Source: Paraclostridium ghonii (lineage in GTDB: Bacteria; Bacillota; Clostridia; Peptostreptococcales; Peptostreptococcaceae). From it: a stretch of 7,461 nucleotides of DNA. The position numbers and the translations under genes were made by a program. Below are positions 1-7,247 of the stretch, in pieces. Each line of letters starts with the position of its first letter. The first letter of the stretch is position 1. Location: contig NZ_JAKEDR010000172.1 of NCBI RefSeq assembly GCF_023653455.1, forward strand, positions 1 to 7,461, in the 5' to 3' direction. The notes below the pieces were generated by a model. It was given only the letters and a program-made list of their open reading frames with translations. It was not told where the DNA came from and did not search any database.

Positions 1-233
1 CTCCAAATGAAGGGTTTAAAAACGGAGATTATTCTGGAAAAAAAGCTAAAGTAATAGCTGACGTTTTAAATGTAAGATACGATAGAGGAACTGAACACGA
101 CATAATAGGACAAGTTAAATATGGCGATATAGTTAACTTACAATACTGTTTAAATGATTGGGTAAGTATAGAAGGATTTAAAGGAAATAAGGGCCTTGGT
201 TATGTTAACTCTAAATATTTACAATTATTATAA
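1..233 (+). CDS. SH3-domain protein, C-terminal part (probable cell-wall hydrolase)
   Basis: The 3' end of a gene whose start lies before the window. The frame that begins at base 3 is open for 76 codons to TAA at 231-233. Visible residues 16-75 fit a bacterial SH3 (SH3_3-type) domain: a V-I-A-x-V-L-N-V-R opening strand, then an I-I-G-x-V turn, a G-D-I-V strand, a central Trp (N-D-W-V) and a closing G-Y-V-N-S-x-Y-L strand. Such domains are common at the C-terminus of phage lysins of clostridia, where they bind peptidoglycan, so an amidase, muramidase or NlpC/P60 catalytic part upstream is likely but is not in view. It lies 65 bases before the Tal-type gene, in the place where the Dit gene is usual. 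It could therefore be a tail-associated lysin, a displaced endolysin, or another tail protein with an SH3 tail. The domain call is good; the whole-protein function is inferred. Confidence 0.75.
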   Translation, partial: PNEGFKNGDYSGKKAKVIADVLNVRYDRGTEHDIIGQVKYGDIVNLQYCLNDWVSIEGFKGNKGLGYVNSKYLQLL

Positions 234-284
234 TGGATTATGTTAACAAGCTGTATGTTTGATGTTAATTTAAAATTTAGTTGT

Positions 285-293
285 AAGGAGGTG
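285..293 (+). promoter_or_regulatory. Strong ribosome binding site deciding a GTG start
   Basis: AAGGAGGTG matches the anti-Shine-Dalgarno end of 16S rRNA and sits 5 bases before GTG at 299. An in-frame TAA at 296-298 directly precedes this GTG, so the gene cannot start further upstream, and the next in-frame Met is about 80 codons in. GTG at 299 is therefore the start. Confidence 0.85.
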
Positions 294-298
294 GTTAA

Positions 299-3200
299 GT
301 GATACCTATATTATATGATAAGACTGGTTTAAATAAACTTGGAGAACTTCACGATATTATAATAGATGGTGATTCTTGTGTAGAAGAAGAAAGAAATGGA
401 CTATTTGAACTTTCTTTTGATTATCCTAATGGTTATTCACTATCCAATCAATTAATTGAAGAAAATATTATAGAAGTTAAGCCAAATGATATTCAAGGCT
501 TACAAAAATTTAGAATATATGATACTAAATGTCTTATGAAAGATGTTATAACAGTATTGGCTAGACATGAAAGTTTTGACTTGGCTAATGACCATGTTGA
601 AAATATAAATTTAGAAAATGCAAGCTGTGAATATGCTTTAAATACTTTATTTAGAAACTCACACTTTTCAAAGCATTATAAAGGATATTCAGATATAATT
701 AACGCTCAAAACTATAGTATAGACAATGTAAATATATTAAATGCTATAGCTGGTAAAGAAGGAAGTATAATAGATACTTACGGTACTGGGGCTGAAATAT
801 TAAGGGATAACACTAATATTCATGTGCTTAACAAACGAGGACATGACAATGATGTTACTATTGAGTTTGGGAAGAATTTAACTGACTTTGTACTTGAAAG
901 AGATTTAACGAATTTAGAGACTAGAGTTGGTGGATTTGCTAAATATACAAATGCAGACAATAAAGAAGTAATAGTTAAAAGTAACTGGATAGATAGTCTT
1001 TACATAAATAATTTTTCACATCCATATATAAGTATTGAAGGAAGAAGAGATTATTCAGATAAATTTAAAGATGGCGAGATTCCTACAGTTGAAAAGCTTA
1101 ATAAACTATGTGTTGATGAGTTTTTAATTAACAAAAGAGATGTTCCAAAGTCAAACTACACTATAAAGTTTATACCTCTTAGTAAGTGTGTAGGATATGA
1201 GGGTATTCAAGATAAAATCAGTTTATGTGATACAGTTAGGATAATTGATAAGAGGTTTAATGTAGACACTAAAGCTAAAGTAATTAGATATAAATACAAT
1301 TTTATAAAAGAGCGATATGAAAGCATGGAATTAGGAGAACCTCGAACAACATTAGGGGATATAATAACCTCTAGCGATGGAAAAGACGGCAATGATGGTA
1401 AAAATGGAAAAGATGGGGTTAACGGAAAAGATGGCAATGACGGGAAAAATGGCGTTGATGGAATTCCAGGTCGCCCAGGTGCAGATGGTAAAATATATTA
1501 TACGTGGATAAAATACGCAGATGATAGTCTAGGTAATGGTATGAGTAATATATCTACGGGTAAAGAGTATATAGGACTTACATATAACAAAGAAACAAGT
1601 ACAGAGAGTGATAATCCTAAAGAATATACTTGGAGTAAATTTAGAGGGGACCAAGGTATTCCGGGGAAACCGGGTCTAGATGGAACTCCAGGTATAAATG
1701 GTAAAGACGGTAAAACATACTATACTTGGATAAAGTATGCTGACGATAATCTTGGGAGTGGTATTGCTGACGACCCTGAGGGTAAGGCTTACTTAGGGTT
1801 AGCTTTCAATAAACCTGTAGCACAAGAATCTACTAATCCTAAAGAATATACTTGGAGTAAAATAAAGGGAGAGGATGGAAAGGCTGAGAATATGCCTGAC
1901 ACTCTTCCTAATACTCCGATCCTTGAATCTAAGGTATATGGTATGGGTTCGGTTGAGCTTAGTTGGACATTTGAAAACAAACTTTATTACAACTATGAAT
2001 TATACGCTAACAAACAAAAAGATTTTAAACCTAACGCATTCGATTTAATACACGCTGGTCAATCTAGTTCATTTTTACTCAATGCTAAACCTTCTGAAAC
2101 TTGGTATTTCAAAGTGTGTGCTGTAAATAGCCATCAAAGACGTACTCCTTTTTCTAATCAAGTAGAAGCAAAACTTCCTAAAGTTGAAGATATGAATAAC
2201 TATTTTTCTGAAATGGCAATCGGCAAAGCCGTAGCACAGTCTATAACGGCTGATTACATGAAAGCAGGAATTATAAAAGGCAATTGGATAGACGCTAAAC
2301 ATTTATCTGTTACTGATGGAAATGGGAAAAGGACGCTAGATATAGATAGTTTTGGTCGTATAACATTGATGCCTACTAACTTTAAAATGATTGTAGATGA
2401 TAAAGAAGAAGATGTTATAACTCAAACATCTTTTGAAGCAACTAAAAAAGACTTTACTTTCAAGTTTCAAAACACTGGTTCTGAAAATTTAATAAAAAAT
2501 TCATGGTTTAAGTCTAGTAGTTCACACTGGTCTTTTGAACATTGGATGTGTGGCGACAATTCTCCTGAACGTTCTGATATAGGAGTAACTACCGGAAATA
2601 TGAATGATGGATGGGTCCCACTAGGGCAACAAGTTGGTAGAATTATAAATTATGGTGGAAATAACCAAGTAAATAAGCATTGGCATGGTTTTGGTCAATA
2701 TGTCAATGTTGAACCAAACACTAATTATACTTTAAGCTTTTATGGGGCACAACACAGAATAAATGAAGTAGTAATAGAAATAAAGAAAGCAGATAGTAAA
2801 AAACATATTCCGATTGGTGGCTCAATGACATTAGATGCTAGCAAAATAAAAGGAAGTGTACAACAAGGATCTTCTTTTGAAAATGATTTTACATTGATTA
2901 AGCATACGTTTCAAGTTCCTGCTGACTGTTACCAAATTCAAATTTTGATATGGTCTGCAGGTAGACCAGCGAGCAACGCTTCTTATCTTTGGATAGGGAG
3001 AGTTCAATTAGAAAAAGGTTTAGAAGCTACTTCAAGAAGATTAAATTCAAATGAAATTTATAATGATATAACAACTGTAGATGGTGAAGGTATTAAGGTT
3101 ACACATAGTAATGGAGATTACACTAGAATGTCTAGTCAAGGTTTAAAAAGACATAGAAGTAATGGTGAGGAGAAAGGGGATTATCATTATTTAACTCAAT

Positions 3201-3493
3201 ATATAGGATTCACAACAACTGGAAACACAGAAGATTTAAACTGGATTCAACTTAAAGATGATTTTAAAGGTAAGAGATTTACTGCATATTCGGTAATGTC
3301 AGACACTTGGCAGGATTCATGGGACTGGGGTCACCCATGGGTTATCCAGCGTTTTGTAACGTTTGTTCAAGAAGACAAAATAGATTACGCAAACGCTAGA
3401 GTTCCGGTAAAAGGTTACAGGGTAGATAAAAATTACACTACTGGTGAAAGAAGAATTAAACCAGTGGCAGGTGTTTTATTAGTAATAGCATAG
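299..3493 (+). CDS. Phage tail-tip protein, Prophage_tail (Tal/baseplate hub) family, with collagen-like, FN3 and carbohydrate-binding-like extension
   Basis: A 1064-residue protein expected at the distal end of a siphovirus tail, where it forms the hub and contacts the host. Residues 1 to about 350 resemble the Prophage_tail (PF06605) hub domain, including the early I-P-I-L-Y-D-K start, an L-A-R-H-E-S-F-D-L segment near 90 and a closing D-T-K-A-K-V-I-R-Y-K-Y strand. Gly-X-Y repeats cover 361-397 and 450-471. Each is followed by a 52-residue Tyr/Trp-rich module (398-449 and 472-523). A fibronectin type III domain lies at about 537-626. Residues 629-727 carry a K-A-G-I-I-K-G-N-W-I segment typical of phage tail proteins. 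A jelly-roll-like carbohydrate-binding (CBM_4_9-like) domain covers about 730-910, from S-E-N-L-I-K-N to W-I-G-R-V-Q-L-E-K-G. A beta-rich, Trp-rich C-terminus follows (917-1064). No peptidase motif was recognised despite the family's old 'endopeptidase tail' name. Translation starts at GTG. The hub call is firm; glycan binding is inferred. Confidence 0.88.
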   Translation: MIPILYDKTGLNKLGELHDIIIDGDSCVEEERNGLFELSFDYPNGYSLSNQLIEENIIEVKPNDIQGLQKFRIYDTKCLMKDVITVLARHESFDLANDHVENINLENASCEYALNTLFRNSHFSKHYKGYSDIINAQNYSIDNVNILNAIAGKEGSIIDTYGTGAEILRDNTNIHVLNKRGHDNDVTIEFGKNLTDFVLERDLTNLETRVGGFAKYTNADNKEVIVKSNWIDSLYINNFSHPYISIEGRRDYSDKFKDGEIPTVEKLNKLCVDEFLINKRDVPKSNYTIKFIPLSKCVGYEGIQDKISLCDTVRIIDKRFNVDTKAKVIRYKYNFIKERYESMELGEPRTTLGDIITSSDGKDGNDGKNGKDGVNGKDGNDGKNGVDGIPGRPGADGKIYYTWIKYADDSLGNGMSNISTGKEYIGLTYNKETSTESDNPKEYTWSKFRGDQGIPGKPGLDGTPGINGKDGKTYYTWIKYADDNLGSGIADDPEGKAYLGLAFNKPVAQESTNPKEYTWSKIKGEDGKAENMPDTLPNTPILESKVYGMGSVELSWTFENKLYYNYELYANKQKDFKPNAFDLIHAGQSSSFLLNAKPSETWYFKVCAVNSHQRRTPFSNQVEAKLPKVEDMNNYFSEMAIGKAVAQSITADYMKAGIIKGNWIDAKHLSVTDGNGKRTLDIDSFGRITLMPTNFKMIVDDKEEDVITQTSFEATKKDFTFKFQNTGSENLIKNSWFKSSSSHWSFEHWMCGDNSPERSDIGVTTGNMNDGWVPLGQQVGRIINYGGNNQVNKHWHGFGQYVNVEPNTNYTLSFYGAQHRINEVVIEIKKADSKKHIPIGGSMTLDASKIKGSVQQGSSFENDFTLIKHTFQVPADCYQIQILIWSAGRPASNASYLWIGRVQLEKGLEATSRRLNSNEIYNDITTVDGEGIKVTHSNGDYTRMSSQGLKRHRSNGEEKGDYHYLTQYIGFTTTGNTEDLNWIQLKDDFKGKRFTAYSVMSDTWQDSWDWGHPWVIQRFVTFVQEDKIDYANARVPVKGYRVDKNYTTGERRIKPVAGVLLVIA
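1379..1489 (+). repeat. Collagen-like Gly-X-Y coding repeat, first block
   Basis: Glycine recurs at every third residue from 361 to 397 of the Tal-type protein, giving twelve consecutive Gly-X-Y triplets. Most are Lys/Asp/Asn-rich; the last ones contain Pro. The ten residues G-K-D-G-N-D-G-K-N-G occur twice (1379-1408 and 1424-1453), 45 bases apart, with only a few silent differences. Collagen-like stretches are known in phage fibres, where they form trimeric rods. Here the block would act as a stiff spacer between hub and binding domains. Confidence 0.9.
1490..1867 (+). repeat. Two tandem Tyr/Trp-rich modules (74-residue period)
   Basis: Residues 398-449 (1490-1645) and 472-523 (1712-1867) of the Tal-type protein align without gaps with 32 of 52 identical positions. 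Both open with Y-Y-T-W-I-K-Y-A-D-D and close with N-P-K-E-Y-T-W-S-K. A 28-base exact match (1612-1639 and 1834-1861) lies at an offset of 222 bases. Each copy follows a Gly-X-Y block, so the repeating unit is rod plus module. Similar Y-T-W-I-K-Y-A modules are familiar from tail proteins of Gram-positive phages; their ligand is not known to me. Confidence 0.9.
1646..1711 (+). repeat. Collagen-like Gly-X-Y coding repeat, second block
   Basis: Residues 450-471 of the Tal-type protein contain glycine at every third position (450, 453, 456, 459, 462, 465, 468, 471), giving seven Gly-X-Y triplets. This block has more proline than the first (I-P-G, K-P-G, T-P-G) and separates the two Tyr/Trp-rich modules. 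Confidence 0.88.
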
Positions 3494-3513
3494 AAACAGA
3501 AAGGAGTAACTTA

Positions 3514-3738
3514 ATGTTTGATAAGTTAACTTTATTTTATAGTAAATCGACAGGAAAGATAAAACTTCATTGTACGGGTGAACAAAGCATGGATTACTTT
3601 GGTGAAGATAAGTGTGACTACAATTATGATTTTATAATAGTTGATTATGACAGTTTTATATTAAATAATCTAGATAAGTTCAAGATAGTAGATAGAAAAC
3701 TAGAATTTTGTATGGATGATATAAATTACTTTAAGTAA
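3514..3738 (+). CDS. Small acidic phage protein of unknown function
   Basis: A 74-residue protein that I cannot assign to a named family. AAAGGAG at 3500-3506 lies 7 bases before the ATG, and the gene begins only 20 bases after the stop of the Tal-type gene, so it is very likely translated from the same transcript. The sequence is rich in Asp and aromatic residues (F-I-I-V-D-Y-D-S-F near the middle) with alternating hydrophobic residues that suggest a small beta-rich fold. There is no signal peptide, membrane segment or recognised catalytic motif. Its place between a tail hub gene and a baseplate upper protein gene suggests a tail-assembly accessory or minor structural part, but this is context only. 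Confidence 0.72.
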   Translation: MFDKLTLFYSKSTGKIKLHCTGEQSMDYFGEDKCDYNYDFIIVDYDSFILNNLDKFKIVDRKLEFCMDDINYFK

Positions 3739-3795
3739 CAAATACACAGAATTAAATATGGAAAGTAATAAAATTTTAAGAGAGAAGGTGTGTAG

Positions 3796-6700
3796 ATGTT
3801 TACTATAGATTTTACTAAACCTTGGTTATATAAAGATATAGTTTATTTTAAGCAAGGGAACTTAAGTACAAATAACACTTTAAGGTGTAAGGTTATAATA
3901 GGAGGTTTAGACGACTTGACAGATTGTGATGTCATTTGTACTTTCAAGACTAATAATTCAAAAGAAATAAGCCAAGCAGGAAGGGTTGTTGATGGTAAAG
4001 GATTAATAATAGATATAGTATTTCCATCTAATGCCCTTGTATTAGGTGTAAATGAGCTGGAAATGCTAATTAATAGTACTGCAGGTGGTGTTGCCCAATC
4101 TCCTGCAATTAAATATGAAATATGGAAAGGAATAACAACAGGCAACGGAATACAAGGCGAGAGCAATTATCCTATATTAATACAACTTATAAATACTACA
4201 AACGAAGCTTTAAACAATGCAAACAACGCTTTAAACAATGCTAATACTGTAATTAATAAGTTGCCTTACATAAACGCATCTATAGAAGAATCTATAAAAG
4301 CTACAGCAAACGCAAATATTGCTACAGAGAACTCAAAGATTACGGCTGAAAAGCTTAAAAAAGATTTTAATGCATTAGAGGCTAGTAAGCAACAAGATGC
4401 CGAGGTTATAAAAGCAAGGGATGGAGAAGTTAGTTTACAAGATAGACTTGAAAGAGATTTAGCAAAAGGTAAACTTGTAGAAGAGACTAAAGAAGGAACT
4501 TACTTATCGTTTAATGATACAGTAGGTGGGATAGTTTCATATTTAGAGCTACAAGGAAATACAGTACAGGATGTAAGTAGATTACAAGATATAAAATCGG
4601 TTGGAATCCCGAACGATGATGGAACATTTAAAATGAGTATTTTAAGTTGTGGTATTAACTTGTGTAACAACAAATTTAAATTTGGTGAAATAGATGATGC
4701 TAGCGGGCAAGAAATATCATATGATGGGAACACTATATCTTCTGAATTTTCTAGGGTATATGGTGGTAGCGTTGTGATTATTCAATCTTATGACAATACA
4801 TCTACTTATGCTAGGATGTTTGAATATGATAAAACTTTTAAAATTGTTACGAGCTATTCAATTAGTGCATTAGGAACAACTTCTAAAACGTTAAATACAA
4901 ACACTGAATATATAAAGTTAAAATATCAAGGTAAGCAATCTAATGTTAAAGCACAATTAGAATACGGAAATGTTTCAACTCAATATACTCCATATGAGGA
5001 AACTAGAGCAGATATAAAACTACCTTGTCAATTAGATAAATGGGATAGACTGTATTTTGATAAGGGAGAAAATGCTTGGTGTGTAGATAAGGGAACTCAA
5101 AAAATCTCATTTAAACTAAGTAATTATGAAAAAAATTATGGAAATGCTACTGCTAGAATGACACATCCGACTGACGCTGAAAATGGTAAAGGCAAAATGT
5201 TTATAGAAGGTTTTTCCGAATTAAGTAATGTTGCAGATTGGCAATTACCCCAAAGTATAAACAAGTTTAGCAATAAAGATATTTCACCGAGTTGGATTGA
5301 CCTTATACTTGACAAAACTGTTTATGACACAATAGATAAAGCTAAAGCTTTTGAAGGTAAGATGGTTTATTATAAATCAACTACACCTCAAAAAATAGTT
5401 TTACCCAAAAGCGAACAAGTAAAGCTTAACTCATTTGCAAATAAAACTCACATATATACTATTGCAGGTGAAGTTGATGCAACTGTAAAAGCTACTGTTA
5501 GCAAATCTTTAGCAAGTACGGTGCAAGCAAATACAAATGAAATAAACAATTTAAGTGATAGAATATCTGATATTGAGGGGTTAAAGGAATCACAGGACTT
5601 TGAGTATTGGACTGATAAAGGATATCTAGTTTGTAAAGATACTAAAAATGGCGTTGTTAAGGATTTGAAGATATGTGGTAAAACTCTAGTTAATATATGG
5701 GGGAACAAACCTTCTGACTTTTCTTTTAATAGCGGAACTACTTTTGATAGTTTAACTCAATCAGTTAAATTAACAACTAATAATAATAGATTTTATAATT
5801 TTATGTGTAAAAACAAACAACTACTAAAACCTAATAAAGAATATACATTTATAGTTAATGTCATAAAAAATGAAATAACTAATGGTTCTATTAAAATTGA
5901 AAGTGAAGGAAAGGAAAGTGCTTTTAATAAATTCTTCACAATTCAAGCGGGTCAGACAGGAACGTTTATAACTAAAATGACAACATTATTAGATTTAAGT
6001 AATTCTGATATTTTAGGAATTAGAAGTTATATAGATGATGTTGGAATGTCAACAGGGTTAAAAATTGAATTACAAATAGTTATTATAGAGGGTGACCACA
6101 CCCAAAACCCACCTAGCTACTTTGAAGGAATAGCATCGGTTGGAAATGGTGATAAAATAGAAGTTTTAAGTACTAATAGTAATTTATTTGATGGAGAGTT
6201 AAGAGTTGCACATTTAGAAGGTGGCACAAATATTTATAGAGAAAATGCTGTAAATACATTATCTGCAATTATAAAAATACCTAGTGGTGGGACTTATTAT
6301 TGTAAATGCGAGGGCGCTAATAGAAATAGTGTTGGTTATTTTAAAGATAATCCTAAGCCTGGAGATTCTCCACTGAAAGTTGGGGTTGATACTATCACTG
6401 TTAACGATAGTGGTTATTTAGTTTTTTATATAACTAATCAATCAAATGTAGTATATCCTAAAAATATTATGGTTAATTTTGGTAGTATAGCAAAACTATA
6501 TATACCACATAAACAAGATAAAAAACCAATTTTATTTAAAGATACAGATGAACAATGGAAACCTGTAAAAGAACTTAGAGGAATTGATTTAACTAACTGT
6601 GATACGATTGAAAAACATAGTGATAATAAACATTATTTACACGTTAGAACAGGCAAAACAATAATAAACAGCAGTAAAGGTTTTACCCTTTCAAAACCAA

Positions 6701-7212
6701 ATGGTTTTACTAAAACTGTTCAATTTTGGAATGTTGGGGACTCGTTATTACCTAATGCTAGAAAAGGAACAAAAATATGTATATGTGATAAGCTTAAACA
6801 TTCACTTGTTACCACTATTGACGAAGAGTTTTTTACGATAGGTACTTATGCGTTTGTTATAGGTATCGATATCAATAAAGCTAATTCTTTAGAGACTTTA
6901 GATAGTTATTTAAAAGCGAATCCTTACACATTTATATATCAATTGGCAGAAGAACAAATATTTGAAGTTAATCCATTAGACCTAGAATCATTTGAGCATG
7001 AAACTATGATTTCAATAGATGGCGGAGTTGTAGCACCTTATGTAAGTTGGAAGATAACTTCCTATTTGCCTAACTTTGTAAGGAATTTATCAAGTCAAGT
7101 TAGACAATTACAAGATCAAGTATATAAAACTAATGTAGCTAACTTTACAGTAGCACTTAATACATTAGATACAAAATTAAGATTAAATAAACTAGAATCA
7201 CCTAACAATTAG
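3796..7212 (+). CDS. BppU-type baseplate upper protein / tail fibre with repeated binding-like modules
   Basis: A 1138-residue protein. Residues 1 to about 112 match the BppU N-terminal domain (PF10651), with I-D-F-T-K-P-W near the start and I-K-Y-E-I-W-K-G at the end. In lactococcal phage TP901-1 this domain anchors the upper baseplate protein around the tail. Residues 120-235 are helical and Asn/Ala-rich with heptads (N-E-A-L-N-N-A), suggesting a trimeric stalk. Then follow a sandwich-like module (about 250-405), a second beta-rich domain (406-570), a short coil (575-595), two more sandwich-like modules (about 623-779 and 780-905), a second copy of the beta-rich domain (906-1088) and a C-terminal coil (1091-1132). 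The sandwich modules end in Q-L-E-Y-G-N-style strands typical of galactose-binding-like folds. AGAAGGTG at 3783-3790 lies 5 bases before the ATG. The BppU call is firm; host-glycan binding by the rest is inferred. Much longer than TP901-1 BppU, it may combine scaffold and receptor-binding roles. Confidence 0.85.
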   Translation: MFTIDFTKPWLYKDIVYFKQGNLSTNNTLRCKVIIGGLDDLTDCDVICTFKTNNSKEISQAGRVVDGKGLIIDIVFPSNALVLGVNELEMLINSTAGGVAQSPAIKYEIWKGITTGNGIQGESNYPILIQLINTTNEALNNANNALNNANTVINKLPYINASIEESIKATANANIATENSKITAEKLKKDFNALEASKQQDAEVIKARDGEVSLQDRLERDLAKGKLVEETKEGTYLSFNDTVGGIVSYLELQGNTVQDVSRLQDIKSVGIPNDDGTFKMSILSCGINLCNNKFKFGEIDDASGQEISYDGNTISSEFSRVYGGSVVIIQSYDNTSTYARMFEYDKTFKIVTSYSISALGTTSKTLNTNTEYIKLKYQGKQSNVKAQLEYGNVSTQYTPYEETRADIKLPCQLDKWDRLYFDKGENAWCVDKGTQKISFKLSNYEKNYGNATARMTHPTDAENGKGKMFIEGFSELSNVADWQLPQSINKFSNKDISPSWIDLILDKTVYDTIDKAKAFEGKMVYYKSTTPQKIVLPKSEQVKLNSFANKTHIYTIAGEVDATVKATVSKSLASTVQANTNEINNLSDRISDIEGLKESQDFEYWTDKGYLVCKDTKNGVVKDLKICGKTLVNIWGNKPSDFSFNSGTTFDSLTQSVKLTTNNNRFYNFMCKNKQLLKPNKEYTFIVNVIKNEITNGSIKIESEGKESAFNKFFTIQAGQTGTFITKMTTLLDLSNSDILGIRSYIDDVGMSTGLKIELQIVIIEGDHTQNPPSYFEGIASVGNGDKIEVLSTNSNLFDGELRVAHLEGGTNIYRENAVNTLSAIIKIPSGGTYYCKCEGANRNSVGYFKDNPKPGDSPLKVGVDTITVNDSGYLVFYITNQSNVVYPKNIMVNFGSIAKLYIPHKQDKKPILFKDTDEQWKPVKELRGIDLTNCDTIEKHSDNKHYLHVRTGKTIINSSKGFTLSKPNGFTKTVQFWNVGDSLLPNARKGTKICICDKLKHSLVTTIDEEFFTIGTYAFVIGIDINKANSLETLDSYLKANPYTFIYQLAEEQIFEVNPLDLESFEHETMISIDGGVVAPYVSWKITSYLPNFVRNLSSQVRQLQDQVYKTNVANFTVALNTLDTKLRLNKLESPNN
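4201..4242 (+). repeat. 21-base tandem repeat encoding coiled-coil heptads
   Basis: Two adjacent 21-base units, 4201-4221 and 4222-4242, share the core GCTTTAAACAATGC and encode N-E-A-L-N-N-A and N-N-A-L-N-N-A. Each unit is one coiled-coil heptad in the stalk of the BppU-like protein, and a weaker third heptad follows (N-T-V-I-N-K-L). Whole-heptad gain or loss here would change stalk length without breaking the frame. Confidence 0.8.
4543..7059 (+). repeat. Diverged internal duplication within the BppU-like protein
   Basis: Protein-level repeats only; the DNA has diverged. Three sandwich-like modules (4543-5010, 5662-6132, 6133-6510) share a start of the type K-x-x-x-L-S/C followed by N-L, and an end of the type Q-L-E-Y-G...Y-T-P-Y-E, Q-I-V-I-I-E-G...P-S-Y-F-E-G or V-N-F-G...Y-I-P-H-K. 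Two copies of a second domain (5011-5505 and 6511-7059) align best near their ends: K-M-V-Y-Y-K-S-T-T-P-Q-K-I-V-L against Y-T-F-I-Y-Q-L-A-E-E-Q-I-F-E-V, then N-K-T-H-I-Y-T-I-A against H-E-T-M-I-S-I-D. Each copy is followed by a short Leu-rich coil. The order is module, domain, coil, module, module, domain, coil. Confidence 0.6.
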
Positions 7213-7223
7213 GTGTTATTTTT
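7199..7223 (+). terminator. Possible intrinsic terminator or attenuator overlapping a stop codon
   Basis: CACCTAA (7199-7205) and TTAGGTG (7209-7215) form a perfect 7-base-pair stem with the 3-base loop CAA, followed by TTATTTTT (7216-7223). The TAG stop of the BppU-like gene (7210-7212) lies in the 3' arm. The stem is short, with three G-C pairs, so termination is probably partial. Small genes with good ribosome binding sites follow directly, which fits an attenuator or mRNA-stabilising hairpin better than an operon end. Confidence 0.45.
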
Positions 7224-7232
7224 ATGTCCTTG

Positions 7233-7240
7233 AAAGGAGG
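7233..7240 (+). promoter_or_regulatory. Ribosome binding site deciding the start at 7248
   Basis: AAAGGAGG sits 7 bases before ATG at 7248. The in-frame ATG at 7224 has only the T-tract of the hairpin in front of it and would place this ribosome binding site inside the coding region, so 7248 is preferred. Confidence 0.85.
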
Positions 7241-7247
7241 TAACAAT

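Noticed and set aside
234..298. Possible promoter or operator between the SH3-domain gene and the Tal-type gene
   Set aside because: The spacer is AT-rich and has short TATGTTAAC repeats shared with the preceding coding end, but no -35/-10 pair with proper spacing and no convincing inverted repeat; such short matches are expected in this composition.
299..1350. Peptidase activity of the Tal-type protein suggested by the family name
   Set aside because: No catalytic motif was recognised in the N-terminal part, which reads as a structural baseplate hub domain.
1207..1437. Reverse-strand open frames at 1207-1437, 1789-1980 and 2075-2302
   Set aside because: They lie wholly inside the Tal-type gene, lack convincing ribosome binding sites, and their Pro/Ser/Phe-rich products mirror the Gly-X-Y and Lys/Glu-rich coding on the other strand.
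3240..3493. Variable region of a diversity-generating retroelement at the 3' end of the Tal-type gene
   Set aside because: No template-like second copy, reverse transcriptase or initiation-site motif is present in the window, and the C-terminus does not show a recognisable C-type lectin signature.
3739..3795. Promoter or terminator in the 57-base gap before the BppU-like gene
   Set aside because: No stem with a T-tract and no clear -35/-10 pair; only the AGAAGGTG ribosome binding site is supported.
3843..4166. Reverse-strand open frames at 3843-4166, 4500-4733 and 5448-5708
   Set aside because: They are shadows inside the BppU-like gene with no family resemblance or translation signals; the + strand reading gives clear domains over the same bases.
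7224..7247. Eight-residue upstream extension of the 55-residue gene from ATG 7224
   Set aside because: No ribosome binding site precedes 7224, while AAAGGAGG is ideally placed for ATG 7248.
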